Part shown: piece after piece, positions 34,610 to 49,300 of the stretch | How positions within the stretch are numbered: position 1 is the first letter of the stretch | Layout: each line of letters starts with the position of its first letter | NCBI GenBank assembly: GCA_025642075.2 | Contig: JAODUO010000158.1 | Location: 79,501 to 143,500, forward strand | Reading direction: 5' to 3' | Length of the DNA: 64,000 nucleotides | Origin: Ridgeia piscesae | Lineage: Eukaryota; Annelida; Polychaeta; Sabellida; Siboglinidae | The notes under the pieces: generated by a model | What the model was told of the DNA's origin: nothing | What the model saw: the letters and a program-made list of their open reading frames with translations, nothing else | Databases searched by the model: none | Translations under genes and position numbers: made by a program

Positions 34610-35147
34610 GTTGAGATTTGTTATTTAGACACGGACAAAATGTTATACTCTAAATTTATTGGAAAGCGCCTATCCCAAAATACCAACACGACATTGATTT
34701 TTAATAAATGTATCATCCATCATCTTGTTCGGCAATACAATAATAATTGACTTATTTTTTATGTATTTATATTTAAAAATATAACGACGTGTAATTTTAA
34801 TAACGGTGACGGGAAAAGGGGTTGTATACAAAAAATGAGGTTAAGTAAACAGGAAACTAGCATTGGTGTCGATCTACATAAATTTGCAGCTTGTTTGATG
34901 TTTGTAATTTACAGCCACATATTTTATGTGAGATTTATCAAATAATTTAAGAACTATATTATGGAACGGCATAAACTTGCATGTAGTAGTCTAGAGATGA
35001 AAATAAGCGTCTCTCGTGCAACCTAAAATCCCTCCGCAATGAAGTGAACTCGCTTACTGACTCTACGTCAGACGGTCCGGAGTTTCTGCGGTGCGCCGGA
35101 GATGAAGGCGTGGACGAGATGAGACTCATGAGGTTTGACAAGTAAAC
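34610..35147. promoter_or_regulatory. Head-to-head RMND5/VPS51 intergenic interval, likely bidirectional promoter
   Basis: Only 538 bases separate the two start codons, which point away from each other. The VPS51-proximal half (about 35030-35110) is richer in CG dinucleotides than the surroundings and holds a CRE-like TACGTCA at 35065. The RMND5-proximal half is AT-rich. No TATA box is placed convincingly for either gene. Promoter function is inferred from position. Confidence 0.6.
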
Positions 35148-35163
35148 ATGGCAGATATGAACG
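35148..35163 (+). CDS. VPS51: VPS51 exon 1 (coding part)
   Basis: ATG in good context (AAACATGGC), encoding MADMN and one base, then donor GTGAGA. It joins in phase to exon 2 to give [19 protein letters not shown]. It was chosen because no closer in-phase ATG with a donor precedes exon 2. The short exon makes the start slightly uncertain. Confidence 0.8.
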
Positions 35164-38100
35164 GTGAGAACTGGTATTATAATGTAATCTATGAAGGCAT
35201 CTAAATAAGAAAGCATTCAACACTATCCATATCCACACCAGTAATAACTGTTATAAATTATCGTATTACAATAAAATATTGGAATTCGCTACCAGATACA
35301 TTTTACTCAGTATTCCAGAATCACAGAATTGTTGACAAGCTTTGCCTTTGTGGCTCTGAAGTTTGATATGCGCACCCAACCCTGACCATTTGACTCCACC
35401 AGGGGTGTTTAGCCAGTATTTGACCAAGAGAGTTCAGTAATAGACTATGTTATATTTGCGCTTTGAGCAATCCTAAAGATTGGATACTGCGCTATATAAG
35501 AACTTACCTTTTATATAATGTATAAAATAGCCAATCGCCGGTGTGCATGGTGGTATATACCAGCAAATGCCTTATTCCTGTAAACATTACATAGACATAG
35601 TCACTAGAAAACAGCATTCCACAACCATGAATATGCTATACATAACTTATGCATCATTCCAGATTCACAAGCACTCCCTCCCGCAACATAATTTATTATT
35701 TCAGAATATAGCCTTAAAGAACAGTATCCAGACTTTGACCATCTTTATACTATTTCACGTTTTACACATACTTAGTTCTTTTGCACGCAGTACTGTTTAC
35801 ATGCACTTATACACACACACACATATATATATAGATATATATATATATATATATATATACTGTTCATATATGCATGTATACATTGAATCCAGGATTGTCG
35901 CCTAGCACCCACCTCCCCACCCCCTCTCTGATGTCCACTTATTCTGTCTACTACTGTGCACCTCTCCTACCTCTGTCTCCTTATGTAGTGTCTTTTCTCA
36001 CATGCAGTTCTCTGTGCACCTGTCCTACCTCTGTCTCCTTCTGTAGTGTCTTTTCTCACATCCAGTTCTCTGTGCACCTGTCCTACCTCTGTCTCCTTCT
36101 GTAGTGTCTTTTCTCACATCCAGTTCTCCGTGCACCTGTCCTACCTCTGTCTCCTTCTGTAGTGTCTTTTCTCACATCCAGTTCTCTGTGCACCTGTCCT
36201 ACCTCTGTCTCCTTCTGTAGTGTCTTTTCTCACATCCAGTTCTCCGTGCACCTGTCCTACCTCTGTCTCCTTCTGTAGTGTCTTTTCTCACATCCAGTTC
36301 TCCGTGCACCTGTCCTACCTCTGTCTCCTTCTGTAGTGTCTTTTCTCACATCCAGTTCTCCGTGCACCTGTCCTACCTCTGTCTCCTTATGTAGTGTCTT
36401 TTCTCACATCCAGTTCTGTGTGCACCTGTCCTACATCTGTCTCCTTCTGTAGTGTCTTTTCTCACATCCAGTTCTCTGCGCACCTGTCCTACCTCTGTCT
36501 CCTTCTGTAGTGTCTTTTCTCACATCCAGTTCTCTGTGCACCTGTCCTACCTCTGTCTCTTTCTGTAGTGTCTTTTCTCACATCCAGTTCTCTGCGCACC
36601 TGTCCTACCTCTGTCTCCTTCTGTAGTGTCTTTTCTCACATCCAGTTCTCCGTGCACCTGTCCTACCTCTGTCTCTTTCTGTAGTGTCTTTTCTCACATC
36701 TAATTCCCAGTTCCAACCAAAGTAAACATATATTGGAGATGTTGAACGTAACTGCTAGGTAAGGAATTTTTGTTAGTCATGTACAGCATTTCAGGATACG
36801 TCTTGTAAGATTAAGAGGGATACATTATGAAGTGTGTTGAACTATCATCACCAGTAACTACAAATTTAAATGTACGTTTTCAAATCTTTTGTTAAAAGCA
36901 TTAAAAAAAATCTAAAATAATAAGATTATTGCACACTAATATTTACCAATCTTTTCCCAGAGGTAGACGAGAAAGGGAAACGTCCCCCACGCAAGCGTGA
37001 TATGCTGAAGATGTACTATGGGATATCACAAGACGCGGCGGACGTGGCAGAGTTGACCTCTACTCCGTGTGACCTCAATGGGGTGAACTTTGAACCTGAC
37101 ACATACCTTGGCAAACTGCTGAAGGAGAGGTCACTGACAGAGTTGATGGACAAGGAGTCCGAGATGGTTCGTGACATTAAAGCTCTGGACAGCGACATGC
37201 AGACACTAGTGTATGAGAACTACAACAAGTTCATCAGCGCAACAGACACTATCCGCAAGGTGAGAGCTCAAGGTCAATTTGTATCTGGTAGATAGGTTGT
37301 CCCTTCTGTCAAGTAAGTATAGTATGTGTCTGGTGGAGAGGTTGTCCATTCTTACTTGATGGAATGGACAACTTCTCTGTCTTTTGTAGAGAGATTTATC
37401 CATTAGGTAGAGTAAATATGTGTTTTATAGAGAGGTTTTTCCATTCTGTCAAGTAGTAGGTATGTGTTTTGTGTAGAGGTTTATCCATTCTGTCAAGTAA
37501 GTGTGTGTCTTGTAGAGGGGTTCATCCGTCCTATCAGAAATCATTAGCAGGAAGTTCAGTGAGTCGGTCGTACCTCACCCGATTACGGGAGGTTGTTACT
37601 TAGCAATGAGCCACCGTCACCTACAAAGAGTGAGGACTGTTCTGTAGATGAAGAACGACTTCAAGAAGATGGAGGATGAGATGGACCACCTGTCCACCAA
37701 CATGGCCGCCATCACGGAGTTCAGTGGCCGCATCAGCACGACACTGCAGGACCGCCGACAACAGATCACCAAACTCTCCGGAGTACACACACTGCTTAAG
37801 AAGGTGATTACTATTAACACATCACCATTGAGATCATGGGGTCTATGACCCTGAGGTCACAGGGTCTATGACACTGAGGTCGCAGGGTCTATGACCCTGA
37901 GGTCACAGGGTCTATGACACTGACGTCACAGGGTCTATGACACTGAGGTCACAGGGTCTATGACACTGACGTCACAGGGTCTATGACACTGAGGTAGCAG
38001 GGTGTATGACACTGGGGTCACAGGGTCTATGACACTGAGGTCACAGGGTCTATGACACTGAGGTCTCAGGGTCTATGACACTGACGTCACAGGGTCTATG

Positions 38101-40052
38101 ACACTGACGTCACAGGGTCTATGACACTGAGGTAGCAGGGTGTATGACACTGAGGTCACAGGGTCTATGACACTGAGGTCACAGGGTCTATGACACTGAG
38201 GTCACAGGGTCTATGACACTGAGGTAACAGGGTCTATGACACTGAGGTCACAGGGTCTATGACACTGAGGTCACAGGGTCTATGACACTGAGGTCACAGG
38301 GTCTATGACACTGAGGTCACAGGGTCTATGACACTGAAGTCACAGGGTCTATGACACTGAGGTCACAGGGTCTATGACACTGCGATCACAGGGTCTATGA
38401 CACTGAGGCCACAGGATCTATGACACTGAGGTCACAGGGTTTATGACACTGAGGTCACAGGGTCTATGACACTGAGGTCACAGGGTCTATGACACTGAGG
38501 TCACAGGGTCTATGACACTGAGGTCACAGGGTCTATGACACTGAGGTCACAGGGTATATGACACTGAGGTAACAGGGTCTATGACACTGAGGTCACAGGG
38601 TCTATGACACTGAGGTAACAGGGTCTATGACACTGAGGTCACAGGGTCTATGACACTGAGGTAACAGGGTCTATGACACTGAGATCACAGGGTCTATGAC
38701 ACTGAGGTCACAGGGTCTATGACACTGAGGCCACAGGGTCTATGACACTGAGGCCACAGGGTCTAGACACTGAGGTCACAGGGTCTATGACACTGAGGAC
38801 ATAAGGTCAGTGACCCTGAGGACACAAGGTCTTAGCGTTAACATCTCATGGTCAGTGATCGTGAGGACACAAGGTCAGTGACCATGAGGTCTTAGGGTCA
38901 ACAGCACTGAGGTCTTCGTGTGTGTGATTTTGTCAGTCTCTCCTTATTCAAGGCGCCAGACTGTTGTCATGTCCAGGTAATCCAGTGTCATGTGATTGTG
39001 CTGTGATATAAGCACATCATGTCAACATTCATTTCACAGTGTCCTACCTGATTGTGTTCTGAACAGACTTGACATGTCACATAGTGACATAGTCACACTA
39101 ACATCTTCAATTACATTTTCTGAAACAATTAAAGAACTCAATATATGTTTACTTTCTGATTTAAACATTAGACATGCTGTGACATTACTGTGGCTAAGAG
39201 AGGTGAAAAATTTAACCTGAAACAGTGATCTACCTAACTGTGTCAGATATAACCAGTTCAGTTTGCTTGTACAGGGATCGCCATGGAGCCAGTCAGTTCA
39301 TAGACACAGACATAGTGAGCTTTCTGTTAAATATGAACACTTTCATTTCACAGCTGCAGTTTCTGTTTGAATTACCGACTCGACTCAAGAAGTGCATAGA
39401 CATGGAGGCCTACAGTCAGGCTGTCAGGTCAGTGTCAACTTGTGTGAGAGGTGTAGAATTTTAGTGACACTTTGGTCGTCCTGGTTAGATAGTTGGTACT
39501 GCACCACTTGACAGTGACATTCCATCTTAGATCCATATTAATGTATGCCAAATGTAACACGATTTATCCTGAACTTTGAGAAGAAAATATGAATTTCAGA
39601 CAAAAACACATAACATCAGGCGACACTGGATGTTGGTTTTGAAATGACTGGTATTAGTGCTGACGCCTTGTGGCTGATTCAGGTACTACACAAAGGCGCG
39701 AAAGGTGCTGCTCCAGTATGAGCACATCGCGTCCTTCCAGCGCATCCAGTACGACTGTAACGTGATAGTGCAGCAACTGAGGGGGAAACTGAGGGAACAA
39801 TTTCATGACAAAGAGGTAGAGTTATATCCGTCCGTCCGTCTGTTTGTTTGTTTCTACTTGCTTTTACTTATCTATGTTTATGACTACTTGTTTCTACGCA
39901 TGTCTACGTGTTTCTTGTGTTTATTTGGTTTCACTTGTCTATATGTGTCTGCTTTTCTGTGTATGTACGTGCTTGTGTCAACTTGTTTTTACTTTCGATT
40001 CCTTGTTTCTTGTTTCTGCATGTCCTTACTTGTTTCTACATATTTCTAGTTT

Positions 40053-40134
<82 letters not shown>

Positions 40135-43100
40135 CTCTCGCTCTCGCTCTCGTCCTCGTCTCGTTTTGTGTCTGTCTGTTTCGAGTTGTTTCTCTCTGTC
40201 TCTGTGTACATGTGTCTACATGTCCCTGCTTGTGTCTACATGTCTCCACTTGTGTTTACATGTCTTGTGTATACATGTCTTACTTGTGTATACAAGTCTC
40301 CACTTGTGTCTACATGTCTTACTTGTGTATACATGTCTCCACTTGTACCTACAAGTCTCTACTTGTACCTACATGTCTCTACTTGTGTCTACATGTCTCT
40401 ACTTGTGTCTACATGTCTCTACTTGTGTCTACATGTCTCTACTTGTACCTACAAGTCTCTACTTGTACCTACAAGTCTCTACTTGTGTCTACATGTCTCT
40501 ACTTGTACCTACATGTCTCTACTTGTACCTACAATTCTCTACTTGTGTATACATGTCTCTACTTGTACCTACAAGTCTCTACTTGTGTATACATGTCTCT
40601 ACTTGTACCTACAAGTCTCTACTTGTACCTACATGTTTCTACTTGTGTCTACATGGGTCTACTTGTACCTACAAGTCTCTACTTGTACCTACAAGTCTCT
40701 AATTGTGTCTACATGTCTCTACTTGTACCTACATGTCTCTACTTGTACCTACATGTCTCTACTTGTGTCTACATGACTCTACTTGTGCCTACATGTCTCT
40801 ACTTGTGTCTACATGGCTCTACTTGTGTCTACATGTCTCTACTTGTGCCTACATGTCTCTACTTGTGTCTACATGTCTCTACTTGTGTCTACATGTCTCT
40901 ACTTGTGTCTACATGTCTCTACCTTTGTCTACATGTCTCTACTTGTGTCTACTTGCAGTCAGGCACGAAGCAGCTGGCGGAGTGTGTGGATCTGTTGCTC
41001 CAACTGGATGAGCCGGCCGAGGATCTGTGCGAGGAATTCCTCTCTCAGTACGTCAGATATAGTGATACAATAATAGTGACATATATCTACATATTCCTCT
41101 CTCCATATGTCCGTCTTAGTGACACAATAATAGTGACATGTATCTACATATTCCTCTCTCAGTACATCCATCTTAGTGACACAATAATAATGACATGTAT
41201 CTACATATTCCTCTCTCAGTACGTCCGTCTTAGTGACACAATAATAATGACATGTATCTACATATTCCTCTCTCAGTACGTCCGTCTTAGTGACACAATA
41301 ATAGTGACATGTATCTACATATTCCTCTCTCAGTACGTCCATCGTAGTGACACAATAATAACACAATAATAGTGACATGTATCTACATATTCCTCTCTCA
41401 GTACATCCATCGTAGTGACACAATAATAGTGACATGTATCTACATATTCCTCTCTCAGTACATCCATCGTAGTGACACAATAATAGTGACATGTATCTAC
41501 ATATTCCTCTCTCAGTACGTCCATCGTAGTGACACAATAATAACACAATAATAGTGACATGTATCTACATATTCCTCTCCAGTACTCCATCGTAGTGACA
41601 CAATAATAGTGACATGTATCTACATATTCCTCTCTCAGTACATCCATCGTAGTGACACAATAATAGTGACATGTATCTACATATTCCTCTCTCAGTACGT
41701 CCATCGTAGTGACACAATAATAACACAATAATAGTGACATGTATCTACATATTCCTCTCTCAGTACATCCATCGTAGTGACACAATAATAGTGACATGTA
41801 TCTACATATTCCTCTCTCAGTACGTCCGTCTTAGTGACACAATAATAGTGACATGTATCTACGTATTCCTCTCACAGTACGTCCATCGTAGTAACACAAT
41901 AATAGTGACATGTATCTACGTATTCCTCTCCCAGTACGTTCCTCATAGTGACACAATAATAGTGACATGTATCTACATATTCCTCTCTCAGTACGTCAGT
42001 CGTAGTGACACAATAATAGTGACATGTATCTACATATTCCTCTCTCAGTACATCCATCGTAGTGACACAATAATAGTGACATGTATCTACGTATTCCTCT
42101 CACAGTACATTCGTCATAGTGACACAATAATAGTGACATGTATCTATATATTCCTCTCTCAGTATGTCCGTCGTAGTGACACAATAATAGTGACATGTAT
42201 ATACATATTCCTCTTTCAGTACGTCAGTCGTAGTGACACGATAATAGTGACATGTATATACATATTCCTCTTTCAGTACGTCAGTCGTAGTGACACAATA
42301 ATAGTGACATGTATCTACATATTCCTCTCTCAGTACATCCATCGTAGTGACACAATAATAGTGACATGTATCTACGTATTCCTCTCACAGTACATTCGTC
42401 ATAGTGACACAATAATAGTGACATGTATCTATATATTCCTCTCTCAGTATGTCCATCGTAGTGACACAATAATAGTGACATGTATATACATATTCCTCTT
42501 TCAGTACGTCAGTCGTAGTGACACGATAATAGTGACATGTATATACATATTCCTCTTTCAGTACGTCAGTCATAGTGACACAATAATAGTGACATGTATA
42601 TACATATTCCTCTTTCAGTACATCAGTCGTAGTGACACAATAATATGACATGTATCTACATATTCCTCTTTCTGTACGTCAGTCATACTATAGTGACATA
42701 ATAATAATAATTTCGCATTAGAAAATCATTTAATTTAAACAGAAATTGGTGCTGTCATGTTTAGCTCCTAACTCGTTCTGAACGTAAGTTTTGTGTAGTG
42801 GGTCACTTGTATACTACTGGTGTATGTATGGTGTACACAGAGTATGTATGGTGTACACAGAGTATGTATGATGTACACACATAGTATGTCAGGTGTACAC
42901 ACGTGCATTGTCATTGAGACTGTTCATCGTGTCACTTGTCCACTGCAGCGCCCGTCAGAAATTGGACATTGACCTTGCCGAACTCGAGAAACAAGTGAGG
43001 CTACAGTCTGGGGAACAAGTGCTGCCATCTGGCGATGCTCAAAGTGCCACAGATGCTTACCTCCAGACACCAATGGTATCTCTCTGTCTCTTATATGTTC

Positions 43101-46100
43101 TCCTATTGACATGATGTGCTTCAGCCTGACTCACCCTCCTAATTTGTTGTCTCCAGGTTTGACTCGCAACATCTCCTAAATGCGTATGCTTCTGTCTCAC
43201 TCATTATTGAAAAACATCAGCACTTTAATTCTTTGTAATATGTTAGTCCTAAACTGTACACATTTAATATAAACTGTCCATAATTATTATTGGTTTTGTA
43301 CTTGTAGTTAGTCTCATAATTACAACGTAAAATACGCTTTTGTTTTATTGTAGTTTCTTACTGAAATATTCTGCTGTTTGACGATGTTTCTTCACATCAT
43401 CCAATGACATATGCTTCTGTCTGACTCACTTTCCCTTTATCTCCCCAATGTTTACGTGTGATTCCACTGATGTGTGGATGGTTGTTGTCAGGATGTCCTG
43501 ATGTGTGGTTGGTTGTTGTCAGGATGTCCTGATGTGTGGATTGTTGTTGTCAGGATGTCCTGATGTGTGGTTGGTTGTTGTCAGGATGTCCTGATGTGTG
43601 GATGGTTGTTGTCAGGATGTCCTGATTTGTGGTTGGTTGTCAGGATGTCCTGATGTGTGGTTGGTTGTTGTCAGGATGTCCTGATGTGTGGATGGTTGTT
43701 GTCAGGATGTCCTGATGTGTGGTTGGTTGTTGTCAGGATGTCCTGATGTGTGGTTGGTTGTTGTCAGGATGTCCTGATGTGTGGTTGGTTGTTGTCAGGA
43801 TGTCCTGATGTGTGGATGGTTGTTGTCAGGATGTCCTGATGTGTGGTTGGTTGTCGTCAGGATGTCCTGATGTGTGGATGGTTGTTGTCAGGATGTCCTG
43901 ATGTGTGGTTGGTTGTTGTCAGGATGTCCTGATGTGTGGTTGGTTGTTGTCAGGATGTCCTGATGTGTGGTTGGTTGTTGTCAGGATGTCCTGATGTGTG
44001 GATGGTTGTTGTCAGGATGTCCTGATGTGTGGTTGGTTGTCGTCAGGATGTCCTGATGTGTGGATGGTTGTTGTCAGGATGTCCTGATGTGTGGTTGGTT
44101 GTTGTCAGGATGTCCTGATGTGTGGTTGGTTGTCGTCAGGATGTCCTGATGTGTGGTTGGTTGTCGTCAGGATGTCCTGATGTGTGGTTGGTTGTCGTCA
44201 GGATGTCCTGATGTGTGGTTGGTTGTCGTCAGGATGTCCTGATGTGTGGTTGGTTGTCGTCAGGATGTCCTGATGTGTGGTTGGTTGTTGTCAGGATGTC
44301 CTGATGTGTGGTTGGTTGTTGTCAGGATGTCCTGATGTGTGGATGGTTGTTGTCAGGATGTCCTGATGTGTGGTTGGTTGTCGTCAGGATGTCCTGATGT
44401 GTGGATGGTTGTTGTCAGGATGTCCTGATGTGTGGTTGGTTGTTGTCAGGATGTCCTGATGTGTGGTTGGTTGTCGTCAGGATGTCCTGATGTGTGGTTG
44501 GTTGTCGTCAGGATGTCCTGATGTGTGGTTGGTTGTCATCAGGATGTCCTGATGTGTGGTTGGTTGTCGTCAGGATGTCCTGATGTGTGGTTGGTTGTTG
44601 TCAGGATGTCCTGATGTGTGGTTGGTTGTCGTCAGGATGTCCTGATGTGTGGTTGGTTGTCGTCAGGATGTCCTGATTTATGTTTGGTTGTTGTCAGGAT
44701 GTGCTGGAGTTTGTTGACTGCGGCTGCAACAACTTCCTGAGCAACATGTGTCTGGTGATTGCGTCCTACAATGACATGTTCCTCAACAGACTCCAGCAGG
44801 AGTGAGTGAAACGTTTGCTGTACAAGTGTCGTCTCTGACACTGTTGTATCATCTTAATTATTATTTATTCAATAATATATCATTGTATATATTAATTTGA
44901 TAATTTGTATATATTGCAATCATACCATTTTAGTTTCAGTGTATAAAAAATTCTATAAGGTTTCAGTTATAACTTTTGTAAGGAAACTTCTCAATCAAAA
45001 AGTACATCACTTATATTTATGTATACATAATATTATATTGTTTTATTTATTTAAAACTAAACACCTTTAAACAGAATCCTGCTCTGGATAACAATATCTA
45101 AAATAAGTTCATTATTAATATTATTGCACTTCAGCTGATAGAGTTTACACAAATTGTACGCATATTGTCACATAATCTGTCTTTTCTCAGCTGTTACTGG
45201 CCCAGGACCGTGTATACATTCCATACAGCAATGTGCTGTTACAACAGGGCTGTTGTCAGTGAGGGTTTATTGTACATAACAAAATATGAAGTTGCTGACC
45301 CCTGTCCACCTGACACCTTGGACAACTGACAGTGGTCAGACGACAGTGGTCAGACGACAGTGGTCAGATGACAGCTGTCAGATGACAGTGGTCAGACGAC
45401 AGTGGTCAGACGACAGTGGTCAGATGACAGCTGTCAGATGACAGTGGTCAGATGACAGTTGTCAGACAACAGTGGTCAGATGACAGCTGTTAGGCGACAG
45501 TGGTCAGATGACAGCTGTCAGATGACAGCTGTCATATGACAGTGGTCATAAGACAGCTGTCAGATCATAGTGGTCAGATGACAGCTGTCAGACAACAGTG
45601 GTCAGATGACAGCTGTCAGATGACAATGGTCAGATGACAGCTGCCAGATGACAATGGTCAGATGATAGCTGCCAGACGACAGTGGTCATATGACGGCTGC
45701 CAGATGACAGTGGTCATATGACAGCTGCCAGATGACAATGGTCAGATGACAGCTGTCAGACAACAGTGGTCAGATGACAGCTGCCAGATGACAATGGTCA
45801 GATGACAGCTGCCAGACGACAGTGGTCATATGACAGCTGTCAAATGACAGTGGTCAGACGTCCGTTTCCCTGAGTTGCTGTAGCAGCCACAAACTTGGAC
45901 AATGCACAGAACTGACGTCAACTGTTGGACACTTTACGGGTGTCACTGGATTCTGTAGGGCATCTACCATGGGTTGAGGGGGTTATGTAACTTATGTTAC
46001 ACATGTTTGCTTTCTTGACAGAGATTGTCATGTTTTTCTCGTTGAATTTATTTAAAAAAACAATTAGTATTTAGTACCATTATGCGTGGAAATCAAGTAT

Positions 46101-46287
46101 CGTTAAGATACTTGATGGAGGATGGAAATCCTTCATTCCATCCTCCAGCAAGTATCTGAATGGGCCACAAAAATTCAGTCGTTGACCTATCACAGTCTCT
46201 ACTGCTGCCAGTGCAATGTTGTTTTATCATCTTTATTTACTAATTAATTTTTCTTATAATATTGTCATATTGTTTTAGCATATTTAT

Positions 46288-46335
<48 letters not shown>

Positions 46336-49300
46336 GCTATCATTTACCTATTTATATATTTGATTTTACTGTATACATGCATTACTATGTGACTTAAATA
46401 TTGCGTTTTTATGCAACCTCCAAAGTGCAAAATGTATTTCCACTCTATGATAAGACAATAAAGTTATTATTATTATTATAAACACACAACTTGCAATGTT
46501 AATAAATTAAGTACAAGAAGGTTGATGCAGCCATAGCTTGTTGCCAGTAGCAAACTACACAGTTATGTAATGTGTTGGTTGGTCCATGTGTTAACTAACT
46601 ACACATTTCCCTGCCGTGTTGCTTGTTCCAGGGACCTGGATGTCATTGCGATGAGCAAGCTGGTGCAGTTTGTGAATGCACTCACGGAGAAATACTTTCA
46701 CTTTGTGCAGCAGAGAATTCAACAAGAGGTGAGAACAGTATGGAGGCTGGACAGTCTGGAGGCTGGACAGTCTGGAGGATGGACAGTCTGGAGGATGGAC
46801 AATCTGGAGGCTGGACAGTCTGGAGGCTGGACAGTCTGGAGGCTGGACAGTCTGGAGGCTGGACAGTCTGGAGGCTGGACAGTCAGCTGACAAACTCTGG
46901 AACACTAACTGTTGTATTGAAGTTTAATTTAAGTTAAATCTGTGTTGATGTTCTATCAGATCGTTTGGTTATCAACTTTGCAAGTCATTTTATTTGACTA
47001 CTTTACAGCTTGATTTCAAAGTCTTTGAAAATAAATAGCTTTTAATACCAGGAAAGTTAGCTATTTAGTTTAGTAGCTTACTGTCCTCAAATGAAATCCC
47101 CACACATGTGTGGTGGTGATTGTATCAAATTGATATATTATCATAGTTGTCTGCCTGTTAATTGTTGTGTGTTTATGTGACATTGGTTGTGAATGTATGG
47201 AACATTTTGGTTGAGTATCTATGTGACATTATGGTTGTGTGTTTATGTGACATTGTGGTTGTGTGTTTATGTGACATTGGTTGTGTATGTATGGAACATT
47301 TGGTTGTATATCTGTATGACATTATGGTTGTATGTTTATGTGACATTGTGTGTTTATGTGACATTGTGGTTGTGTGTTTATGTGACATTGTGGTTGTGTG
47401 TTTATGTGACATTGTGGTTGTGTGTTTATGTGACATTCGTTGTGTATGTATGGAACATTTTGGTTGTATATCTGTGTGACATTGTGGTTGTGTGTTTATG
47501 TGACATTGGTTGTGTATGTATGGAACATTTTGGTTGTATATCTGTGTGACATTGTGGTTGTGTGTTTATGTGACATTGTGGTTGTGTGTTTGTGTGACAT
47601 TATGTTTGTTTTGTGTTTATGTAACATTGTTATTATTGTGTTTATGTGACATTGTGGTTGTTGTGTCAGACGGAGACAGGAGACAACACTATCCTGGTGC
47701 GTGCATTGGATCGCTTCCACCGCCGCCTGCAGGCGATGAACAAACTACTGCCTGGCACTGACTTCTCCAGGTAGGCCAACAGTCTCTCCTTTGTTTGTAG
47801 TCTCAGATAGAGACTTCTCCAAGTAGGCCAACAGTCTCTCCTTTGTTTGTAGTCTCAGATAGAGACTTCTCCATGTAGGCCAACAGTCTCTCCTTTGTTT
47901 GTAGTCTCAGATAGAGACTTCTGCATGTAGACCAACAGTCTCTCCTTTATTTGTAGTCTCAGATAGAGACTTCTCCAGTTAGGCCAACAGTCTCTCCTTT
48001 ATTTGTAGTCTCAGATAGAGACTTCTCCAGGTAGGCCAACAGTCTTTCCTTTGTTTGTAGTCTCAGATAGAGACTTCTCCAGGTAGGCCAACAGTCTCTC
48101 CTTTGTTTGTAGTCTCAGATAGAGACTTCTCCAGGTAGGCCAACAGTCTCTCCTTTGTTTGTAGTCTCAGATAGAGACTTCTCCAGGTAGGCCAACAGTC
48201 TCTCCTTTGTTTGTAGTCTCAGATAGAGACTTCTCCAGGTAGGCCAACAGTCTCTCCTTTGTTTGTAGTCTCAGATAGAGACTTCTCCAGGTAGGCCAAC
48301 AGTCTCTCCTTTGTTTGTTGTCTCAGATAGAGACTTCTCCAGGTAGGCAGGCCAACAGTCTCTCCTTTGTTTGTAGTCTCAGATATAGACTTCTCCAGGT
48401 AGGCCAACAGTCTCTCCTTTGTTTGTACTCTCAGATATAGACTTCTCCAGGTAGGCCAACAGTCTCTCCTTTGTTTGTTGTCTCAGATAGAGACTTCTCC
48501 AGGTAGGCCAACAGTCTCTCCTTTGTTTGTAGTCTCAGATAGAGACTTCTCCAGGTAGGCAAGCCAACAGTCTATCCTTTGTTTGTAGTCTCAGATAGAG
48601 ACTTCTCCAGGTAGGCAAGCCAACAGTCTATCCTTTGTTTGTAGTCTCAGATAGAGACTTCTCCAGGTAGGCCAACAGTCTCTCCTTTGTTTGTAGTCTC
48701 AGATAGAGACTTCTCCAGTTAGGCCAACAGTCTCTCCTTTGTTTGTAGTCTCAGATAGAGACTTCTCCAGGTAGACCAACAGTCTCTCCTTTGTTTGTAG
48801 TCTCCGATAGAGACTTCTCCAGGTAGGCCAACAGTCTCTCCTTTGTATGTAGTCTCAGATAGAGACTTCTCCAGGTAGGCCAACAGTCTCTCCTTTGTTT
48901 GTACTCTCAGATATAGACTTCTCCAGGTAGGCCAACAGTCTCTCCTTTGTTTGTTGTCTCAGATAGAGACTTCTCCAGGTAGGCCAACAGTCTCTCCTTT
49001 GTTTGTAGTCTCACATAGAGACTTCTCCAGGTAGGCCAACAGTCTCTCCTTTGTTTGTATCTCAGATAAGACTTCTCCAGGTAGGCCAACAGTCTCTTTT
49101 GTAGTCTCAGATAGAGACTTCTCCAGTAGGCCAACAGTCTCTCCTTTGTTTGTAGTCTCAGATAGAGACTTCTCCAGGTAGGCCAACAGTCTCTCCTTTG
49201 TTTGTAGTCTCAGATAGAGACTTCTCCAGGTAGGCCAACAGTCTCTCCTTTGTTTGTAGTCTCAGATAGAGACTTAACAGTCTCTCCTTTGTTTGTAGTC

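Noticed and set aside
34357..34614. 85-codon + strand frame as a membrane protein
   Set aside because: It is the antisense of RMND5 exon 1, which is supported by homology and phase.
39844..41369. Leu/Ser-rich membrane-like frames ([14 protein letters not shown])
   Set aside because: CT microsatellite and 20 bp array in VPS51 intron 5; hydrophobic look is a composition effect.
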